Shown here: positions 35,612 through 43,527 of the stretch, piece by piece
How positions within the stretch are numbered: the stretch's first letter is position 1
Layout of the letters: every line of letters starts with the position of its first letter
From: Bacillota bacterium
GTDB lineage: Bacteria > Bacillota > Clostridia > Acetivibrionales > JAMNXU01
Reading direction: 5' to 3'
Length of the DNA stretch: 64,000 nucleotides
NCBI GenBank assembly: GCA_023623175.1
Contig: JAMNXU010000039.1
Coordinates: 124,001 to 188,000, forward strand
Program-made: the position numbers and the translations under genes
The notes under the pieces: model-generated
What the model was told of the DNA's origin: nothing
What the model saw: only the letters and a program-made list of their open reading frames with translations
Databases searched by the model: none

Positions 35612-36494
35612 AGGGGTAGGCCTGGCGGGAGCAGGGACAATGGGCAAATGCATGATTGACCGCCTTGTCGCCGAAGGTTACAGGGTGGCAGCCTATGACC
35701 CTTTCCCCGCAGCGCAGGAATATGCGAGGGAGAAAGGAGCAACGGTCGTTTCGAGCCCTGCCGGGCTTGCCAAGCAGGCCACGTTGATCCTGATGTCGCT
35801 GCCCGCGCCGAAACAGGTATTTGAAGTTATCGGCGGCGAAAACGGGCTGCTCGAAGCGCTGACAGAGGAACACGTGGTAGTTGACACAAGTACCGTCGAC
35901 CCCGAGACATCGAGAAAGGGAGCGGAGATGGTCGCCGTGAAGGGAGCACAGTATGTAGACGCCCCCATTCTCGGCAGACCAAGCGCGGTCGGAAACTGGC
36001 TGATGCCTGCCGGCGGATCCCAGGAAGCGATAGATTACGCGAAACCGGCCCTGCTGACTTTTGCGAAAAGCGTCGTAAGGGTTGGCGACAATGGCGCAGG
36101 TAATGCCGTCAAGCTTCTGAATCAGCTGATGTTTTCCGTTATTAACGGAGTCAGCGCCGAAGTGATGGCGCTGGCTGAAAAGGTTGGCGTTGACAGGAAA
36201 GTGTTCTATGAAGTTGTAGCCGGCAGCGGAGCTGCGACGGTTAGCGGCCTTTTCAGAGAAACCGGATCAAGAATAGCAGCGGGAAATTACGATAATCCGA
36301 CGTTTACGGTTGAACTTCTTTGCAAGGACGCTTCGCTTGGACTTGAAATGGCAAAAAAAGCCGGAGTGACCCCGCTTATTTCCGGGTTTGTCCAGATGAT
36401 AAACGAGAACGCGAAGGGCAAAGGTTTGGCAAAGAAAGATACCAGCGCCCTGGCGAGGGTTTTCGAGGAATTTTTCTCAAAGTTTGAGGAATAG
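35583..36494 (+). CDS. NAD(P)-dependent beta-hydroxyacid dehydrogenase family protein
   Basis: A 303-residue 6PGDH/3-hydroxyisobutyrate dehydrogenase-like reductase. The Rossmann motif GLAGAGTMGKCMIDRLVAEG opens the protein; the helical half has the catalytic Lys in GAGNAVKLLNQLMFS. The substrate motif that normally reads DAPVSGG is DAPILGRPSAVGNW here, so the usual hydroxyisobutyrate or tartronate semialdehyde substrate is doubtful. The start is fixed by GGAGGAG 8 bases upstream, inside the hydrolase gene, which implies coupled translation of the two enzymes. Substrate candidates include a sulfo- or phospho-aldehyde, as inference from the neighbouring importer only. Confidence 0.85.
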   Translation: MTLSTDLKIKGVGLAGAGTMGKCMIDRLVAEGYRVAAYDPFPAAQEYAREKGATVVSSPAGLAKQATLILMSLPAPKQVFEVIGGENGLLEALTEEHVVVDTSTVDPETSRKGAEMVAVKGAQYVDAPILGRPSAVGNWLMPAGGSQEAIDYAKPALLTFAKSVVRVGDNGAGNAVKLLNQLMFSVINGVSAEVMALAEKVGVDRKVFYEVVAGSGAATVSGLFRETGSRIAAGNYDNPTFTVELLCKDASLGLEMAKKAGVTPLISGFVQMINENAKGKGLAKKDTSALARVFEEFFSKFEE

Positions 36495-36757
36495 GGTCTT
36501 TTTAACCGGACAGAAAATAATCCGGATACCCTGGTAAGGAGGTGGTGAAGGAATCCTCTGCGGCAGCAGCTATTTCAGAAGCAACCGGAGCGGTTTGCCC
36601 GGCAGCTAAGGACAATGCAGGGGAAACAGCATTATAATAAGCAGCATTGTTCACAAACAAATGATACGGAGAGAAAGTGAAAAACGAAGAAAGAAGAAAA
36701 AAGAAGTCCGGATTAAATGTACTGAATACCTATAAATTCAATGTTGGGAGGAATAAG

Positions 36758-37900
36758 ATGAAAAAGTTAATTGCTGTTATTCTGGTATTGGTTATGGCAA
36801 TGGCGGTTCTGGCCGGATGCAGCGGCAGGAAGGAGACTGGGAAAGGAGATTATACAAGGCTGACTGATGTTGAAACAACCTTCGGGCTCCAGCCCTTTGC
36901 CAAGAAGCAGACACTGCGCATAGGATTCTTCACGGGTTCGCCCCTGTCCTATCCGTTCCTGTTTGCTGACAAACTGGGTTATTTTGATGAGCTGAACATT
37001 GAAATTGAATACGTTCCCTTTACAAATGGCCCCGGAATGCTCGAAGCCAATGCCGAGTGGGATATCGGAAGCATGGGCCTCGGCGGTCTGGCTGCCGCTA
37101 TGAAGGGTTACGGATTCAAGATAATCGACATTACGGACTACGAAGAGAACCTTGCGCTGTTTGCACGCCCCGGCAGCGCTCTTGCAAAGGATCCTGCAAA
37201 TCCTGAAAACTGGAAGGGCACAACCTGGATTTATCCTGCAGGAACAACCGCGCAGGCCACATTGGTGACGGCTCTGAAGAAAGTCGGGCTTGACCTCAAG
37301 GATATCAAGTCCACAAACATGGACGTTGCCAATGCTCTTACAGGATTTAAGGGTGGCACCGGCGACGGTCTTGCCGTATGGAACGCGATTGCATTCAAGG
37401 CCGAGGACGAAGGCTTTGTAAGAATAGGCGATTCAGGATCCCTTGGTTTCAAGGCTCCGTGCGGAACGGTTGTATCTCCTGAAACCCTCGAAGAAAAGAG
37501 AGCACTGATTGAAACGGCTGTGGCAGTGTTCCACTTCACCGTTGACTGGGTGAAAGAAAACAGGGAACAGGCAGCAGAATGGTACCTCGAAGACTGCCTC
37601 AACGAAGGAATGAACATTGACGAAAGCATTGCAACCAGGGCTATTGACTGGTACAGGGGACCGACAATGGAAGAATACTTCGAGCTGTATACAAAGACGT
37701 CCCCCGACGATGCAGGACTTTACACCAAGAGGGAACTGCTGCAGGCTGAAAAGGACATTCTCGTAGGACTTGATTTCTTCATTTCACAGGGTAACTACAC
37801 CAACGAGCAGAGGGCCCAGTTCCTTGATGAAAAACTCATTGATCCCAGTGTCGCAATGGGTGTCAAGGAAATGCTCGATGAGCTGGAAATAGAATATTAA
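36758..37900 (+). CDS. ABC substrate-binding lipoprotein, NMT1/SsuA type
   Basis: A 380-residue solute receptor of the nitrate/sulfonate/taurine family. The signal peptide ends in the lipobox VLAGC; the mature protein starts a NMT1-type fold with RIGFFTGSPLSYPFLFADKLGYFDE, EYVPFTNGPGMLEA and WDIGSMGLGGLAAAM, then WIYPAGTTAQATLVTALKKVGL. ATG 36758 lies after TGGGAGG; the track start 36677 adds 27 charged residues. The gene is followed by a strong intercistronic hairpin, then two permeases and two ATPases. The ligand is unknown; family members bind taurine, alkanesulfonates, nitrate, phthalate or thiamine precursors. Confidence 0.9.
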   Translation: MKKLIAVILVLVMAMAVLAGCSGRKETGKGDYTRLTDVETTFGLQPFAKKQTLRIGFFTGSPLSYPFLFADKLGYFDELNIEIEYVPFTNGPGMLEANAEWDIGSMGLGGLAAAMKGYGFKIIDITDYEENLALFARPGSALAKDPANPENWKGTTWIYPAGTTAQATLVTALKKVGLDLKDIKSTNMDVANALTGFKGGTGDGLAVWNAIAFKAEDEGFVRIGDSGSLGFKAPCGTVVSPETLEEKRALIETAVAVFHFTVDWVKENREQAAEWYLEDCLNEGMNIDESIATRAIDWYRGPTMEEYFELYTKTSPDDAGLYTKRELLQAEKDILVGLDFFISQGNYTNEQRAQFLDEKLIDPSVAMGVKEMLDELEIEY

Positions 37901-38000
37901 GTTTCTAAAAAGAAATTAGACTCTTCAAAGAAATGCATGAACTCATTCAGGAACTCATTCAGGGAAAAAAACCTGTTTAATAATGAGAGCCTGTTGATGT

Positions 38001-38037
38001 CTGGCTTCCTCCCGCCGTGTCGCGCGGGGGAAGCCAG
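38001..38037 (+). promoter_or_regulatory. Intercistronic stem-loop after the binding-protein gene
   Basis: CTGGCTTCCTCCC and GGGGGAAGCCAG form a GC-rich stem of about 12 bp between receptor and permease genes, without a T-run. Such hairpins commonly protect the upstream mRNA so that the receptor is made in excess over the membrane subunits. Confidence 0.65.
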
Positions 38038-38086
38038 GCCATAACTTTATAAACGTTTAATTTACTTTTGAAGGTGGGAGCAAAAG

Positions 38087-38929
38087 GTGGCACAGAATAC
38101 AAAAACCAGATCCAATCAAAACAATGAACGGATTGCTCTGATTCAAAAGCAGAGGAAGAGGACGCAGGTTCAAAACACTATGCTGGCGGCCTCCGGGATA
38201 CTGGGATTTATTCTCATATGGCAGATTGCGGCTGTAAGCGGCCTTGTCAACAGCAGGTACATTGCTAAGCCGCTGGAGATAGTCAATCTCTTTATTGTCA
38301 AGCTGACGGATCCCAATCCCGACGGTGCAGTTCTCGGAGTCAACGTAATGTCGAGCCTTGCGGTTTCTCTTTCCGGTTTTGGACTGGCAGTGCTTATCGG
38401 AGTGCCTCTCGGGCTGTTCATGGGATGGTACAGGGGTTTTGACAGTTTCATGAGACCCATATTTGAAATTATCAGACCTATACCTCCCGTATCATGGATA
38501 CCGCTGACGATAGTCTGGCTTGGGATAGGACTCAAAGCTAAGGCGATTATAGTTTTTTTCGCGGCATTCGTACCGTGCCTGATCAATTCCTACACGGGCA
38601 TAAAACAGACCAGCGAGGTTTTGATAAATGTGGCCAAAACCTGCGGAGCATCCAATTTTACAATTTTCAGAAAAGTAGGTATACCCTCGGCGATGACGCT
38701 CACTTTTGCAGGAATAAAGGTTGCAATAGGAAATGCCTGGGCTACGCTCGTCGCTGCGGAAATGCTCGCGGCCTCAAGCGGTCTCGGATACATGATCCTT
38801 ATGGGCAGGCAGTTCGGGCGTGTTGACCTTGTTATTCTCGGAATAGTTGTAATCGGCGCTATAGGCTTGGTTATATCGAAACTTATAGACATGCTTGAAA
38901 ATAAAGTATTGGGGTGGAAGAAACTATGA
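38087..38929 (+). CDS. ABC transporter permease (SsuC/TauC type), first
   Basis: A 280-residue permease with about six helices and the cytoplasmic EAA loop INVAKTCGASNFTIFRKVGIPSAM that contacts the ATPase. RPIPPVSWIPLTIVWLGIG is the family signature. The start codon is GTG at 38087, after GGTGGGAG. Its stop overlaps the start of the second permease (ATGA), so the two are translationally coupled and probably form a heterodimeric channel. Confidence 0.92.
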   Translation: MAQNTKTRSNQNNERIALIQKQRKRTQVQNTMLAASGILGFILIWQIAAVSGLVNSRYIAKPLEIVNLFIVKLTDPNPDGAVLGVNVMSSLAVSLSGFGLAVLIGVPLGLFMGWYRGFDSFMRPIFEIIRPIPPVSWIPLTIVWLGIGLKAKAIIVFFAAFVPCLINSYTGIKQTSEVLINVAKTCGASNFTIFRKVGIPSAMTLTFAGIKVAIGNAWATLVAAEMLAASSGLGYMILMGRQFGRVDLVILGIVVIGAIGLVISKLIDMLENKVLGWKKL

Positions 38930-39738
38930 GCAGAGTAAAAACAGCAGCCATGAGTTCGTCCGAGAGAAAAGCCTACTACCTGAACCGGCTCTATATGATA
39001 CTGCCCGTTATTTCGGTTCTGCTTCTTTTATTGCTTTGGACCACCGCGTCGCTCAACTCGGATTTTCCTTCGCCGGTGGAAACCTGGAACAGGCTGATTG
39101 AGTTGTTTGAAAGGCCGATCAAGAACAAGACCATTATCGGTCATACCCTGGCAAGTTTGACGAGAGTTTTCCTGGCCCTCGCGTTTAACTGGACCTTCGG
39201 TATTGCCTTTGGTATTCTTATCGGCTGGAACAAGAAATGCAGGGCATTGTTTACGCCGCTGTTCAACGCTTTCAGGGCTGTCCCGCCTCTTGCTTGGATT
39301 CCGCTGATTACGATGTGGTTTGGAATCGGCGAGTTCCCAAAAGCGTTGACCGTTATTATCGGATCAATAGCGGCGGTGGTTGTTAACACCCAGGCAGGCC
39401 TCAGCAATGTACAGCAGATTTACCTCGACGTCGGAACAATGTTTAACGCCAATGTAAGGCAGAAATTATTCCAGATAGCCATTCCGTCGGCTCTTGACGC
39501 AATTTTTGCCGGAGTCAGAACATCAACGAGTGCGGCATGGATGGTCGTGCTTGCCGCTGAAATGCTTGGCGCCAAGTCCGGCGTTGGATTCCTTATTACC
39601 AGAGGCATGGATTCGATGGATATGCCGCTTGTGCTCATGTCGATGGCAGTCATCGGTATAGTCGGCGCAATGCTCGCCGTGGTTACACAATTTGCAGAAA
39701 GGTTGATATGCCCATGGACAAGAAAAAGGTCAAATTGA
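38926..39738 (+). CDS. ABC transporter permease (SsuC/TauC type), second
   Basis: A 270-residue partner of the first permease, with [20 protein letters not shown] and the EAA loop [27 protein letters not shown] 38926 overlaps the previous stop; the track start 38914 is a GTG inside the upstream gene. Its end overlaps the first ATPase gene by 31 bases. Two different permeases together with two different ATPases predict an all-heterodimer importer, unlike SsuABC or TauABC, which use homodimers. Confidence 0.92.
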   Translation: MSRVKTAAMSSSERKAYYLNRLYMILPVISVLLLLLLWTTASLNSDFPSPVETWNRLIELFERPIKNKTIIGHTLASLTRVFLALAFNWTFGIAFGILIGWNKKCRALFTPLFNAFRAVPPLAWIPLITMWFGIGEFPKALTVIIGSIAAVVVNTQAGLSNVQQIYLDVGTMFNANVRQKLFQIAIPSALDAIFAGVRTSTSAAWMVVLAAEMLGAKSGVGFLITRGMDSMDMPLVLMSMAVIGIVGAMLAVVTQFAERLICPWTRKRSN

Positions 39739-40475
39739 GACTTGAAAATATTTCCCAGAGCTATGTGGTGAATAACGAGGTTCGTGACGCTGTCTCAAAT
39801 GTTTCGATTGATGTCTATGACAACGAATTCCTGGTTATTCTCGGCCCGGGCCATTGTGGCAAAAGCGTGCTTCTGAACATTATCGGCGGTTTGGAAAAAC
39901 CCGTTGAAGGCAACAAGTACATTGACGGTGTGAAATTCACCGGGAGCGACAAGCGAATAGGCATGGTGTTCCAGAGACTTGCGCTCATGCCGTGGAAAAC
40001 CGTTATGGGCAACGTGGAGTTCGGACCAAGGCTTGCAGGTGTGGATAAAGCCACGAGGAGGAAAATTGCCCAGAAATATATTGATCTGGTTGGACTTAAG
40101 GGATTTGAGAAAGCATATCCGCACCAGCTCTCCGGGGGTATGAAGCAGAGGGTAGGAATAGCCAGGGCTTACGCCAACAGCCCTGAAATTTTGCTGATGG
40201 ACGAACCCTTCGGCCAGCTCGACGCCCAGACCCGCATAGTCATGGAGGAAGAAATTCAGCGAATCTGGCAGCAGGAGAAAAGAACCATTATATTTGTTAC
40301 TAACAATATTGAAGAAGCGGTTTATCTTGGTGACAGAATTATCCTTTTGAGCAAGTGTCCCGCAAGGGTTAAGCAAATATATGAAATAAACCTGCCAAGA
40401 CCCCGTAACACAATGGATCCTGAATTTTTGAGGATTCGCAGGGAAGTATCGGAAAACACCGACCTGGCGCTATAG
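39708..40475 (+). CDS. ABC importer ATPase 1, H-loop His missing
   Basis: A 255-residue NrtD/SsuB-like ATPase. Walker A is GPGHCGKSV, the Q-loop [11 protein letters not shown], the signature LSGGMKQR is consensus, and Walker [13 protein letters not shown] has the catalytic Glu. The switch histidine of the H-loop, normally in VTHDIDEA, is Asn: the codons read ACT AAC AAT for T-N-N. The partner ATPase keeps the His but has lost its signature. The gene overlaps the permease upstream and is 20 bases from the next ATPase. Confidence 0.93.
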   Translation: MPMDKKKVKLRLENISQSYVVNNEVRDAVSNVSIDVYDNEFLVILGPGHCGKSVLLNIIGGLEKPVEGNKYIDGVKFTGSDKRIGMVFQRLALMPWKTVMGNVEFGPRLAGVDKATRRKIAQKYIDLVGLKGFEKAYPHQLSGGMKQRVGIARAYANSPEILLMDEPFGQLDAQTRIVMEEEIQRIWQQEKRTIIFVTNNIEEAVYLGDRIILLSKCPARVKQIYEINLPRPRNTMDPEFLRIRREVSENTDLAL

Positions 40476-40495
40476 TAAAGGGGGAGAAATGGAAA

Positions 40496-41248
40496 ATGAA
40501 TGCTGAAAAGCAGGATTACAAAGTTGTGGTCAAAAATCTGACCAAGTACTTTGGAGATTTGCACGTTTTGGACAATATATCCTTCAATATAAGGAAAGGC
40601 GAGTTTTTGTGCGTAGTCGGGCCTACCGGCTGCGGCAAAACAACGTTTCTCAATCTGCTGACAAGGATATACACGCCGACGAAAGGAGACCTTTATATCG
40701 ACGGCAAGCCTGCTGATCCCAAGAAGCACAACCTGGCATTTGTGTTCCAGGAGCCTTCAGCGATGCCGTGGCTTACCGTTGAGCAGAATCTCCGGTTCGG
40801 GCTTGAGATAAAAAAGCTTAGTAAAAAGGAAATCGACGAAAGGGTTAACGAGATAATTTCACTGCTGGGTCTCGAACCCTTCAGGAAAGCCTATCCCCAT
40901 CAGCTGTCCGTAAGTACGGCGCAGAGGATCATTATAGGAAGGGCATTTGCCATGAATCCTGACCTTTTGCTTATGGACGAGCCCTATGGTCAAATGGATA
41001 TTAAACTTCGATTTTATCTCGAGGATGAAGTCATTCGTCTATGGAAGAAGCTTGGCAGCACCGTTGTGTTTATCACTCACAATATAGAGGAAGCGGTTTA
41101 TCTGGCAGAAAGAATACTGATCCTCACAAACAAGCCGACAACCATCAAGGAGGAAGTAATCGTCGACCTGCCGAGGCCGAGGGATGTTACTTCGCCGGAA
41201 TTTGTAGAAATAAGAAAGCACGTAACGGAGCAGATAAAATGGTGGTAA
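40496..41248 (+). CDS. ABC importer ATPase 2, signature motif degenerate
   Basis: A 250-residue NrtD/SsuB-like ATPase. Walker A is GPTGCGKTT, the Q-loop FVFQEPSAMPW, Walker B LLLMDEPYGQMD and the H-loop FITHNIEEAV are consensus. The ABC signature expected as LSGGMxQR reads LSVSTAQR, so both glycines are lost. In an ATPase pair each site combines Walker motifs of one chain with the signature of the other. The site from this chain's Walker motifs and ATPase 1's signature is therefore complete, and the opposite site lacks both signature and switch His. A strong hairpin follows. Confidence 0.93.
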   Translation: MNAEKQDYKVVVKNLTKYFGDLHVLDNISFNIRKGEFLCVVGPTGCGKTTFLNLLTRIYTPTKGDLYIDGKPADPKKHNLAFVFQEPSAMPWLTVEQNLRFGLEIKKLSKKEIDERVNEIISLLGLEPFRKAYPHQLSVSTAQRIIIGRAFAMNPDLLLMDEPYGQMDIKLRFYLEDEVIRLWKKLGSTVVFITHNIEEAVYLAERILILTNKPTTIKEEVIVDLPRPRDVTSPEFVEIRKHVTEQIKWW

Positions 41249-41253
41249 CGGAT

Positions 41254-41293
41254 GCTACTTTCCCCTGGAGACAATAATGCCAGGGGAAAGTGC
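41254..41293 (+). terminator. Strong hairpin after the ABC genes
   Basis: GCTACTTTCCCCTGG pairs with CCAGGGGAAAGTGC over an 11-base loop. There is no T-run after it, so it may be a partial terminator or an mRNA 3' stabiliser that sets the tauE-like gene apart. Confidence 0.65.
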
Positions 41294-41401
41294 TTATCTG
41301 ACGTTTGCAGATATAAGGAATAAATCGTTATCTGAAACAGAGCAGGATATGCTTTCAGTTTGTCTTCGGTTGAAGCATGTCCGGGTACAGGAGGAAGGCC
41401 G

Positions 41402-42121
41402 TTGACTATAATAACCGTTGCACTGATCAATTTTTTGTCTGCGTTCATCCAGGCGGCCAGTGGTCTTGGCTACGCCATATTTGCCATGTTTTTTATGCCG
41501 ATGGTACTGCCGTTTCAGCAATGCTCCCTCATAAGCGCGGCGGTAATTGTTGTAATTGGCATTCAAATGACTGTGTCATTAAGGTCTTACATAGATGTCA
41601 GGAAAGTAATACTGCCAATGTTTTTTTGCATACTGACGACGGGAGTGGGGATTTACATCATCCGTGTGACCAACGCCGGTGTGCTGAGAAAAACAATGGG
41701 CGTATTTCTGCTTGTGCTTTCCGTTTATTTCTATATTACCGAAAAGCACGGTATCAAGGTGAAGGAAAGTTTCCTGAGCGGTGCCGCAATAGACGCCATA
41801 ACCGGGCTTACAACCGGGATGTTCAATATTGTCGGTCCTTTTCTTACCCTGTACTACTACGGAAACAGCAAAAACAACCTCGAATTCAAGGCCAATCTCG
41901 AATTCAGTTTCCTGATTGCCGGAATTTACTCCCTTTGTCTTAATCTTTTTTATATAAAACCCGATGCTTTTTTGCTAAAAACCATCGGTCTATCGGCGAT
42001 CGCATCCGTTGCGGCTGGAATAACGGGCCTGCGGCTGTTCAGGAAACTGGACAGGAAGAAACTGAAATATGTGATTTTGTGCACGTTGCCGCTGATGGGT
42101 GTAATTCAGTTGGTCAGATAA
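41402..42121 (+). CDS. TauE/SafE family membrane permease
   Basis: A 239-residue protein with about seven helices of the TauE/SafE family, members of which export sulfite, sulfoacetate or related anions; others have unknown cargo. The repeated family motif is seen in NFLSAFIQAASGLGYAIFAMFF and in the second half as AIDAITGLTTGMFNIVGP. The start codon is TTG at 41402, fixed by AGGAGG seven bases upstream; the ORF-track start at 41360 lies before this site. It fits a cluster that breaks down a sulfonate or a related anion, but that is inference. Confidence 0.82.
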   Translation: MTIITVALINFLSAFIQAASGLGYAIFAMFFMPMVLPFQQCSLISAAVIVVIGIQMTVSLRSYIDVRKVILPMFFCILTTGVGIYIIRVTNAGVLRKTMGVFLLVLSVYFYITEKHGIKVKESFLSGAAIDAITGLTTGMFNIVGPFLTLYYYGNSKNNLEFKANLEFSFLIAGIYSLCLNLFYIKPDAFLLKTIGLSAIASVAAGITGLRLFRKLDRKKLKYVILCTLPLMGVIQLVR

Positions 42122-42124
42122 AAT

Positions 42125-42179
42125 ACAATTCATCCGGCCTTCGAATCGTTTTCGACGCTGCGGCTCGTCGGAGAATTGT
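42125..42179. repeat. Dispersed structured repeat, copy B
   Basis: The core TTCGAATCGTTTTCGACGCTGCGGCTCG matches copies A and C with few changes. It is enclosed by ACAATTC (42125-42131) and GAATTGT (42173-42179), which can close a stem. Confidence 0.7.
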
Positions 42180-42215
42180 TATAAAAATAACGAAAAAGTA
42201 CAAAATACTACAAGA

Positions 42216-42233
42216 TTGTTAAAGAATTAACGC
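42216..42233. promoter_or_regulatory. Rex-like operator before MtaA-like gene
   Basis: TTGTTAA-AGAA-TTAACGC matches the clostridial Rex consensus TTGTTAA-N4-TTAACAA at 12 of 14 fixed positions. It lies just before a TATAAT (42246-42251), in the -35 region. It is the best Rex-like match noticed in the window. Confidence 0.55.
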
Positions 42234-42268
42234 TTCCGTGGACAGTATAATTAACCCGGAGGTGTATA

Positions 42269-43309
42269 ATGATGAATTCGTTGGAACGCGTATCGTTGAT
42301 TTTGCAGCACAAGGAAGCGGACCGTGTTCCGGTTTACCCGCTGATTAACAGTATTTCAAGAAAATATACCGGTATCAGTTATGCTCAATGGGCAAGGGAC
42401 GCTGAAAAATGCGCCGAGTCTATTATCAAGGCAACGGACGACATTGACGTTGATTGCATATGCTCCCTCGTAGACCTTTCGGTTGAGGCAGCTGATTTCG
42501 GACAGGAGATAGAATATCCTGAGGATGCGGCGGCCAGGCCTTCTCACAGCAACTGGCTGATTAAAACCGCCGAAGAATATTCAAAAATCGAGCCTGTCAA
42601 TCCCCGTAAAACACCCAGGATGAGCGGGCATATAAAGCTATGCGACATACTTGTGAAAGCCAGGGGAAAGGAGAAACCCGTAGTGGCCTTTGTATTTGGC
42701 CCTCTTGGCGTTCTGAGCATGATGAGGGGACAGCAGGATCTTTTCATGGATTTGTATGACGAGCCGGACAGAGTGAAATCTGCACTGGAAGCGGTTAATG
42801 AAACCCTCCTGGAATATGTCAGGGCGCTTATTGAAACCGGCGTACATGCCGTAATGTTTGATACGCTTTTTGCCTCCCAGTCAATAATGAGCAAAAGCAT
42901 GTGGGACGAGTTTGAAGGCATTTACGTGGAAGAACTGGCGCAGTATGTCCATGGGCAGGGCCGGATGGTCATGATACACAACTGCGGAACGGGAATTTAC
43001 TTTGACGCGCAGATAAAACGCATGAAGCCCGAAGCAATTTCATTTTTGCACATTCCCGACGACTGCTCTTCCTTTGCGGAGGCCAAGGAAAAATACGGAA
43101 ACGTGACGACTCTCATAGGCCATATTCCTCCGGAATGGCTGATTACCGCTACTAAGGAAGAAATAGAGGAGGAATGCAGGAAGGAAATAGAGATGCATAA
43201 GAAAGGCGGCGGGTTCATACTGGCGACGGGATGCGAATTTCCTTCGGTCCTGGGACCGGAAAAGGCCAAATATATCGTTGAGGCCTGCAGAAAATACGGG
43301 AAATATTAA
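42269..43309 (+). CDS. MtaA/UroD-family methyltransferase
   Basis: A 346-residue barrel of the uroporphyrinogen decarboxylase superfamily. The zinc ligands of the corrinoid methyltransferase branch (MtaA, CmuA) are visible: HxC in MVMIHNCGTG and the later Cys in FILATGCEFPSV, plus GHIPPEWLITATKEE. True HemE has a different N-terminal Arg motif and no such zinc site, so a heme role is unlikely. The enzyme probably moves a methyl group between a corrinoid protein and a thiol or folate; no corrinoid protein gene is in the window. The start follows GGAGGTG. A terminator-like hairpin follows. Confidence 0.85.
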   Translation: MMNSLERVSLILQHKEADRVPVYPLINSISRKYTGISYAQWARDAEKCAESIIKATDDIDVDCICSLVDLSVEAADFGQEIEYPEDAAARPSHSNWLIKTAEEYSKIEPVNPRKTPRMSGHIKLCDILVKARGKEKPVVAFVFGPLGVLSMMRGQQDLFMDLYDEPDRVKSALEAVNETLLEYVRALIETGVHAVMFDTLFASQSIMSKSMWDEFEGIYVEELAQYVHGQGRMVMIHNCGTGIYFDAQIKRMKPEAISFLHIPDDCSSFAEAKEKYGNVTTLIGHIPPEWLITATKEEIEEECRKEIEMHKKGGGFILATGCEFPSVLGPEKAKYIVEACRKYGKY

Positions 43310-43403
43310 TTGAAGATTTGCTATTGATAAAACTGAAATTAAGTTTTATAATGTTTTTAAATTGTCTGAATAAATTATACTGTATTAACTAAATTGTATA
43401 AAT

Positions 43404-43440
43404 TAAACTGTGCGGGCCGGTTTTCAGCCCGTACAGTTTG
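43404..43440 (+). terminator. Hairpin after MtaA-like gene
   Basis: AAACTGTGCGGGC pairs with GCCCGTACAGTTT over a 9-base loop. Only GTTTGTG follows, so the T-run is poor. Confidence 0.65.
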
Positions 43441-43527
43441 TGCAGTACGGTAGCAGATTATTAATTGCAGGCTGTTTAGACAATTAAATTTTAAATTTAA
43501 TAACGGTAGAACGGGAGGACGGTAGGT

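Noticed and set aside
42269-43309. HemE (uroporphyrinogen decarboxylase) for heme synthesis
   Set aside because: The HxC and later Cys zinc ligands point to the MtaA/CmuA methyltransferase branch, and no other heme gene is nearby.
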